Source of the DNA: Ignavibacteria bacterium
GTDB taxonomy: Bacteria; Bacteroidota; Ignavibacteria; Tepidaquicellales; OLB5
Assembly (NCBI GenBank): GCA_013140565.1
Contig: JABFSP010000224.1
Span: 1 to 40,755 of the forward strand
DNA length: 40,755 nt
Direction: 5' to 3'
The position numbers were made by a program, and so were the translations under genes. The notes beneath the pieces are model-generated. The model saw only the letters and a list, made by a program, of their open reading frames with translations. It made no database searches and had not been told where the DNA came from. Within the stretch, counting starts at the first letter, position 1, and each line of letters starts with the position of its first letter. This document shows positions 36,403 to 40,755 of the stretch, one piece after another.

Positions 36403-36472
36403 CCCCTGCCTTAGCGTTTCTATTTGCTTCAATTGAATGAAACCCCCCATGTCAACCACGCACCGGCAGGGG
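36403..36472. ncRNA. candidate structured element with CRISPR-repeat-like core
   Basis: CCCCTGCC (36403-36410) / GGCAGGGG (36465-36472) enclosing GTTTCTATTTGCTTCAATTGAATGAAAC (36416-36443). Confidence 0.3.
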
Positions 36473-36482
36473 AAATGATTAA

Positions 36483-36677
36483 TTAGTGGATGTACTCGTG
36501 AACCTGTTCGTGAACAAATTGTGAATCCTGATTTATTTCATCGAGTTCATTGTCTGATAATTCTCTTCCGTTCACATCTGTTGCACTGGCAATAAAAGCA
36601 TTGCAGAAATCAGGGTAATCTTTGTAATCAATATCCTCAATTGAGGTAACTTTTATTTTGTTTTTGTCTACTACCAT
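36483..36677 (-). CDS. hypothetical protein
   Basis: 64-aa ORF. Confidence 0.5.
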   Translation of the reverse strand: MVVDKNKIKVTSIEDIDYKDYPDFCNAFIASATDVNGRELSDNELDEINQDSQFVHEQVHEYIH

Positions 36678-37711
36678 TAAGCAGCCTCAGCTTTCTTTGT
36701 TTCCTTTAACTTCACAAGCATTGTTCTTTTACCTGTTTTATCTTCATTCCATGTTATTTTTCCACCTGCACCGTAATCAATCAGTGATGCATTACCCATG
36801 TGCGCTTTAATGATGTTTGTGAGCCTTGTCTTTTCAGTCTTGATTGCCTTTTCATCTTCATTACATTTGAGATATTCCATTCCGGTAAAGTAAATGTCAT
36901 CTGTAGCCTCAGCTTTTTGTGCTGTTGCTGTAAATTTCTCATTCAGGTAATCTTTGTAAGCCTCGATATTATCGATTTCAGGCTCAAGATGTTCAAAGGG
37001 TAGATCCAGTTTCAACAATTTGCGAGCCTCAAGAACATTATTCCAGAAATGAGTGGATTGTTCAATAATATTTTTTATGATTTCCTCATTACGGCTGAAT
37101 GAATACACTTCCATATACCTGCCATCTTTGAGAATGCAAAGCTCACCCTCTTCAAGACCGGATACAAGCAGCTGCTGCTGAAGCTGAACTATATACTGCG
37201 GTGGAATTCCTGCAATCCACTGGTCAGATGAAAACGCTGATATGGTTTTTAATTCAAGTGCCTGTTCTTTATCAGTACCATTCTTATTTATGACACGGTC
37301 AAGTGATGCAAACAGGTGGGGAAAATCAGGATTGATAAGGTATGCATTTATTTTCCTGCATTTTCTTACAATCCTTTTTTCATTGTAATTTTTTATCATT
37401 GCAAGCTGGTCAGTTTCCCAGTATTGCCATAGATCCGCTATTGATTCCTCGTTGTAACGACCCATGAACATTGGAATTGAATCTTCCTGTTCGGGAGTAC
37501 CTTCAACTTTTTCATAGAATAACTGATGCGCTGATTTGTACTGATTCAAACCCATAACAGTGGCAATTTCAGATGCTCCGATCCCGTTTTCTCTGAACTT
37601 AAGCCATTCAGATTTAGGCATATCAACTGTTGATACTCTTATTAATTTACTATCCACGGTTATACCTGTATGCCTTTCCGGTGGTACCTGAACCGCCATT
37701 TTTAGCTTCAT
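36677..37711 (-). CDS. YqaJ-family viral recombinase/exonuclease
   Basis: GIGASEIATVMGLNQYKSAHQLFYEKVEG...ALELKTISAFSSDQW...GIPPQYIVQLQQQLLVSGLEEGELCIL. Confidence 0.85.
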   Translation of the reverse strand: MKLKMAVQVPPERHTGITVDSKLIRVSTVDMPKSEWLKFRENGIGASEIATVMGLNQYKSAHQLFYEKVEGTPEQEDSIPMFMGRYNEESIADLWQYWETDQLAMIKNYNEKRIVRKCRKINAYLINPDFPHLFASLDRVINKNGTDKEQALELKTISAFSSDQWIAGIPPQYIVQLQQQLLVSGLEEGELCILKDGRYMEVYSFSRNEEIIKNIIEQSTHFWNNVLEARKLLKLDLPFEHLEPEIDNIEAYKDYLNEKFTATAQKAEATDDIYFTGMEYLKCNEDEKAIKTEKTRLTNIIKAHMGNASLIDYGAGGKITWNEDKTGKRTMLVKLKETKKAEAA

Positions 37712-38522
37712 TGATTTTATTCATAGTATCTTTTAATGCTGTTTCACTTTTTGCCTGTGTTTCGGTTTTTTCAACTATCTTTGGAAACGCATCATCAATA
37801 GTTGTATCGCCGTCTTTTATCGCATTGGCAATACCCAAAAGAGTTAAGAATTTTTCCTGGTCTATATCCTCATCAGATTTCACACCAAGAACAGCGTATA
37901 TGCGGTCATAGGTAACACCCATAGATTTGAAATGTTTCAAAGCATCCATCCTGCGCTGACCTAATGTTGCAGCATCACCTGCAGCAACAAGTCTTGTTTT
38001 ATCATATATATCTTTAGAATAAGCCATAGGGATAACCGAAAATACAGCGTTCCTCAATGCAATTTTACATGCTGCGTTGCCAGTGACAACCTGCATATCT
38101 TCGCTGTATGTTTTGCCATTTTTATCAGTGATGCGCCTTTTAACTTCAATTGCAATAGCAGTATTGGATTCGAGATCGTGACATATAGCACGTGCAGTAA
38201 TAGTTTTGCGGTCATTTGCAATCACGTTAGCAGATGCCCTTAAATTACCCCAGGCTGAGATAACTATTTCAGCAAGTCTTATCGAGGGTCCCTCAATGAT
38301 TTTTCCGGCTCTTGAAAGTGCATAGAAACATGAAGCCGCAGTTTCGACATCAAGAGTTGCCATTGATAAAGCTTTCTGTTTGAAGTGTGCTATTGAACGG
38401 GGATATTGCTTGGCTGTTGATATCTGTATATCTATTTCAGCCTTAATAATGTCATTCAGCATATTTGGCGACTGAATGATTTGTGTGTCCTGATCCTGTA
38501 AAACAGGTGTGAATTCTGACAT
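37650..38522 (-). CDS. putative single-strand annealing/recombination protein
   Basis: Adjacent to YqaJ; conserved phage pattern FYALSRAGKIIEGPSIRLAEIVISAWGN...AACKIALRNAVFSVIP. Confidence 0.5.
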   Translation of the reverse strand: MSEFTPVLQDQDTQIIQSPNMLNDIIKAEIDIQISTAKQYPRSIAHFKQKALSMATLDVETAASCFYALSRAGKIIEGPSIRLAEIVISAWGNLRASANVIANDRKTITARAICHDLESNTAIAIEVKRRITDKNGKTYSEDMQVVTGNAACKIALRNAVFSVIPMAYSKDIYDKTRLVAAGDAATLGQRRMDALKHFKSMGVTYDRIYAVLGVKSDEDIDQEKFLTLLGIANAIKDGDTTIDDAFPKIVEKTETQAKSETALKDTMNKINEAKNGGSGTTGKAYRYNRG

Positions 38523-38537
38523 GGGATTTGTCCTTTC

Positions 38538-38660
38538 TTAGTTTATATAAATATGAAACGTGTCTTTATTTCCGAAACGAATTACATAAGAGCTTTTAAC
38601 CTGTCTATATTTTGGACTGAATTTGATTCTGAATGCAGGTGGTATAAATGAAATAATCAT
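38538..38660 (-). CDS. hypothetical small protein (40 aa)
   Basis: MIISFIPPAFRIKFSPKYRQVKSSYVIRFGNKDTFHIYIN; start overlaps upstream stop. Confidence 0.4.
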   Translation of the reverse strand: MIISFIPPAFRIKFSPKYRQVKSSYVIRFGNKDTFHIYIN

Positions 38661-39073
38661 TCTACATCCTCCACCCATTGTTTCTTAATAGAATCGATGT
38701 TCAAATACTTCAAATAATCTTCATTGGTTAAATTATACAGCGTATCATCATCCTGAATACAATCCGGATACAACTCACAGAAAACATTCCATGCTAATGA
38801 ATTATATATACTGCCGTTTGTTTGGTTGTGAGGTTTAACTTCGAAATAATATTCCTTGCCATCATTAGCTTTGAACCTGATATCAGATGATACCAGAGCA
38901 AATTTGTTTGTATGCTCTATTAATTCAGTTGCTGAAAGTATCGGACGTTCTAAGATCTTATCGACTTCACGTCTTAACTCAGCAGTTTTTATTGCGGCAA
39001 TTGCCCTCACCCTTTCAATCTCTATATTACTGAGACCATTTACCCGGACTGATAATGTTGCTGTTCTACCCAT
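38657..39073 (-). CDS. hypothetical protein
   Basis: 138-aa ORF. Confidence 0.5.
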   Translation of the reverse strand: MGRTATLSVRVNGLSNIEIERVRAIAAIKTAELRREVDKILERPILSATELIEHTNKFALVSSDIRFKANDGKEYYFEVKPHNQTNGSIYNSLAWNVFCELYPDCIQDDDTLYNLTNEDYLKYLNIDSIKKQWVEDVE

Positions 39074-39308
39074 TTGTTTTATTTAATAGTTCTCTGATGT
39101 GAGCTACTTTGTTTGTTGTTTCAGGTGAGAAAAATTCATTGATGTTTTTTAATGAATCAGCTACATGAACCAGATCACCGACATGACCATAATGAATTTT
39201 ACCCTTTGATACTTTTTCATGATGTTTCAAAGATTCAGTTAATTGCTTCAACTGTTCTTTAATAAGATTGCTGTAAATTTTGTATTTCTTTTCTGCAACT
39301 ATACTCAT
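39066..39308 (-). CDS. hypothetical protein
   Basis: 80-aa ORF. Confidence 0.5.
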   Translation of the reverse strand: MSIVAEKKYKIYSNLIKEQLKQLTESLKHHEKVSKGKIHYGHVGDLVHVADSLKNINEFFSPETTNKVAHIRELLNKTNG

Positions 39309-39475
39309 GATGTTTTGATAATGATTAATCTTTGATTGGAATTATTTTTTAAGAACCTTTGAACCGAACCTGAACTGTTTAGAACCGTTACTACCCTGCA
39401 AACTTTATAAATATTCTTTACAGGTTTTTTTGAGGGCTTGAGTGATGCTTCCCAGTCTGAAAAAGATTTTTTCAT
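39305..39475 (-). CDS. hypothetical small protein (56 aa)
   Basis: MKKSFSDWEASLKPSKKPVKNIYKVCRVVTVLNSSGSVQRFLKNNSNQRLIIIKTS; overlaps next start. Confidence 0.45.
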   Translation of the reverse strand: MKKSFSDWEASLKPSKKPVKNIYKVCRVVTVLNSSGSVQRFLKNNSNQRLIIIKTS

Positions 39476-39526
39476 TTTTATATCCCTTTATTTTCATCGT
39501 TACCCCCTATGGTTTATGAATTAATG

Positions 39527-39715
39527 TTAATTATTTGCGTATTGATTTAATGCGAACCTGATAACTTCACTCTCATTTTTAAGTCCGCTTTTCTTTTTTG
39601 CAGCATCAAGCATTTTCTCAAATTCATCATCAGTTCTCATCCTGAAAAAATCACGTGTCTTTATCTGCATTGTTTTCTTATCACTTACAGCTTCCGTGTT
39701 CTTGCCTTTTTTCAT
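39527..39715 (-). CDS. ribbon-helix-helix regulator (Cro-analogue candidate)
   Basis: DFFRMRTDDEFEKMLDAAKKKSGLKNESEVIRFALNQYA. Confidence 0.65.
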   Translation of the reverse strand: MKKGKNTEAVSDKKTMQIKTRDFFRMRTDDEFEKMLDAAKKKSGLKNESEVIRFALNQYANN

Positions 39716-39732
39716 ACTTGTTTAATTAATAC

Positions 39733-39815
39733 CTAATTGTTAGTTTGTAGCTCATTTGTTACCACAAATATACTATCTAATAATTAGTATGTCAATAGAA
39801 AGTACTAATAATTGG
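39733..39815. promoter_or_regulatory. phage operator region: three related sites
   Basis: CTAATTGTTAG (39733-39743), CTAATAATTAG (39777-39787), CTAATAATTGG (39805-39815). Confidence 0.65.
39767..39795 (-). promoter_or_regulatory. leftward early promoter
   Basis: TTGACA (39795-39790)-N17-TATATT (39772-39767), extends to TATATTTG; middle operator lies in the spacer. Confidence 0.75.
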
Positions 39816-39857
39816 TAAGTATATTTTCATAAGTATTTGTAATTATATGAGTTAAAT

Positions 39858-40499
39858 TTGAACGAAATATCTAAAAAAATAGGATTAAAAGTCGACCTTT
39901 TGTTACACGAGGGGAGAAATACTAAATATTGGTTAGCAAAAAAGACTGGTATTTCAGAACCAACCCTTGGTAGAAATATCAAAGGCAATGGGAATTGGCT
40001 TCCTGAACAGCTGGAGGCTATAGCAAAAGTTTACAATAAATCATTGGATTGGTTTTTCGATAGGGAACCACTTTCAATAGTTGATGTCAAAAAAAATAAT
40101 GTTGAGGTCCCTATATATGGTATGGCTATATGCGGCATGCCGGTGAGTGATTGGATTGAACCAAAAGATTATATTTCAGTTGGATTTTTAAAAGGACATA
40201 ACCAAGCATTTGCTGTCAAGGCAGCAGGTTTAAGTATGTCTCAAACTATAATACCGGGTGATATTGTTTTTGCTTTTAAAGCTACAGAAAAACCTAAGAA
40301 CGGTTCAATAGTTTTAGTTTCAATGAAAACCGTTCCGGATGCAAAAGAGGGATTGATAAAACGCATTAAATGGCTTCCAAAGAAACAAATCCTTTTATAC
40401 AGTGATAACTCCAGAAATCATGACCCTATGATTGTTGATGAAAATGATGTATATGAAATCTTTACAGTGCATTCACAAATAATAAGGCAGCTTAAGTAA
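39858..40499 (+). CDS. CI/LexA-like repressor (XRE HTH + S24 peptidase)
   Basis: HTH WLAKKTGISEPTLGRNIKG; AICG cleavage-like site; GLSMSQTIIPGDIV (Ser) and EGLIKRI (Lys); TTG start. Confidence 0.85.
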   Translation: MNEISKKIGLKVDLLLHEGRNTKYWLAKKTGISEPTLGRNIKGNGNWLPEQLEAIAKVYNKSLDWFFDREPLSIVDVKKNNVEVPIYGMAICGMPVSDWIEPKDYISVGFLKGHNQAFAVKAAGLSMSQTIIPGDIVFAFKATEKPKNGSIVLVSMKTVPDAKEGLIKRIKWLPKKQILLYSDNSRNHDPMIVDENDVYEIFTVHSQIIRQLK

Positions 40500-40755
40500 T
40501 GGGTGAGATAGTAAAATATAATTCTAATGACCCTTTATTTGATGAAACTCATTTGGAAAATCTTTACAAAGATAATTACAAAGAATTTCATAATTTGTCA
40601 AATTACTTTAAGGACTTAGATATCAATATTTATAATGATAAGTTTTTACCAATTATTGTTAAGAAAAGTGTTTTTATCAAACTATCAGATAGATTTGATA
40701 AGTTTGAAAAATCGTTTACAGCAGAATTAAGAGATAATAAAATTGAATTTTCAAG
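40499..40755 (+). CDS. partial protein co-transcribed with the repressor, truncated by window end
   Basis: ATG overlaps repressor stop (TAATG); frame open to the end: MGEIVKYNSNDPLFDETHLENLYKDNYKEF... Confidence 0.55.
   Translation, partial: MGEIVKYNSNDPLFDETHLENLYKDNYKEFHNLSNYFKDLDINIYNDKFLPIIVKKSVFIKLSDRFDKFEKSFTAELRDNKIEFS

Noticed and set aside
36416-36443. A true CRISPR array
   Set aside because: Only one repeat-like unit, no second copy or spacer periodicity, no cas genes; kept only as a speculative solitary unit.
39350-39400. Repeated GAACC motifs as replication iterons
   Set aside because: Only about four short irregular copies and they lie inside a plausible small CDS (39305-39475).
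1-40755. Window as a circularly closed complete phage genome
   Set aside because: Joining the ends makes the ORF starting at 40499 terminate after four extra codons (RCEF*), while the left end is open in a different frame; no terminal repeat seen. Not supported or excluded.

Overview
The 40.8 kb AT-rich window reads as a nearly complete temperate siphophage or prophage, probably from a Bacteroidota/Ignavibacteriota-like host. The host call rests only on codon and protein style and promoter-like motifs. Almost all genes run leftward on the minus strand. From right to left: a LexA/CI-like S24 repressor and operator region; an early block (RHH regulator, putative annealing protein, YqaJ exonuclease, HNH protein); a DNA-modification and nucleotide-metabolism block (C5 methyltransferase, helicase-methyltransferase fusion, ASCH, deoxyribosyltransferase-like, Pol-beta-like NTase, ParB-methyltransferase); packaging and head genes (TerS, TerL, portal, a 754-aa protease-scaffold-capsid fusion); tail genes (tube candidate, tail-assembly chaperones with a likely -1 frameshift, tape measure, distal tail, fibres); a lysis cassette; and a left accessory region (HEPN-like pair, tRNA-Thr-like gene, candidate sRNA). 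Most notable signals: (i) a U_UUU_UUU slippery site fusing two tail-chaperone ORFs; (ii) a plus-strand lipoprotein cassette inside the tail operon with its own consensus-like promoter and a leader with mutually exclusive folds; (iii) a protease-scaffold-MCP fusion; (iv) several virion-region proteins with Sec signal peptides; (v) a terminator-ended candidate RNA with 14 nt perfectly complementary to the anticodon arm of the adjacent tRNA; (vi) a hairpin element duplicated upstream of the capsid and ParB-methyltransferase genes; (vii) a solitary CRISPR-repeat-like unit inside a GC-rich stem. No integrase or replisome genes are recognisable in the window. All assignments come from reading the sequence and ORF translations; no searches were run.
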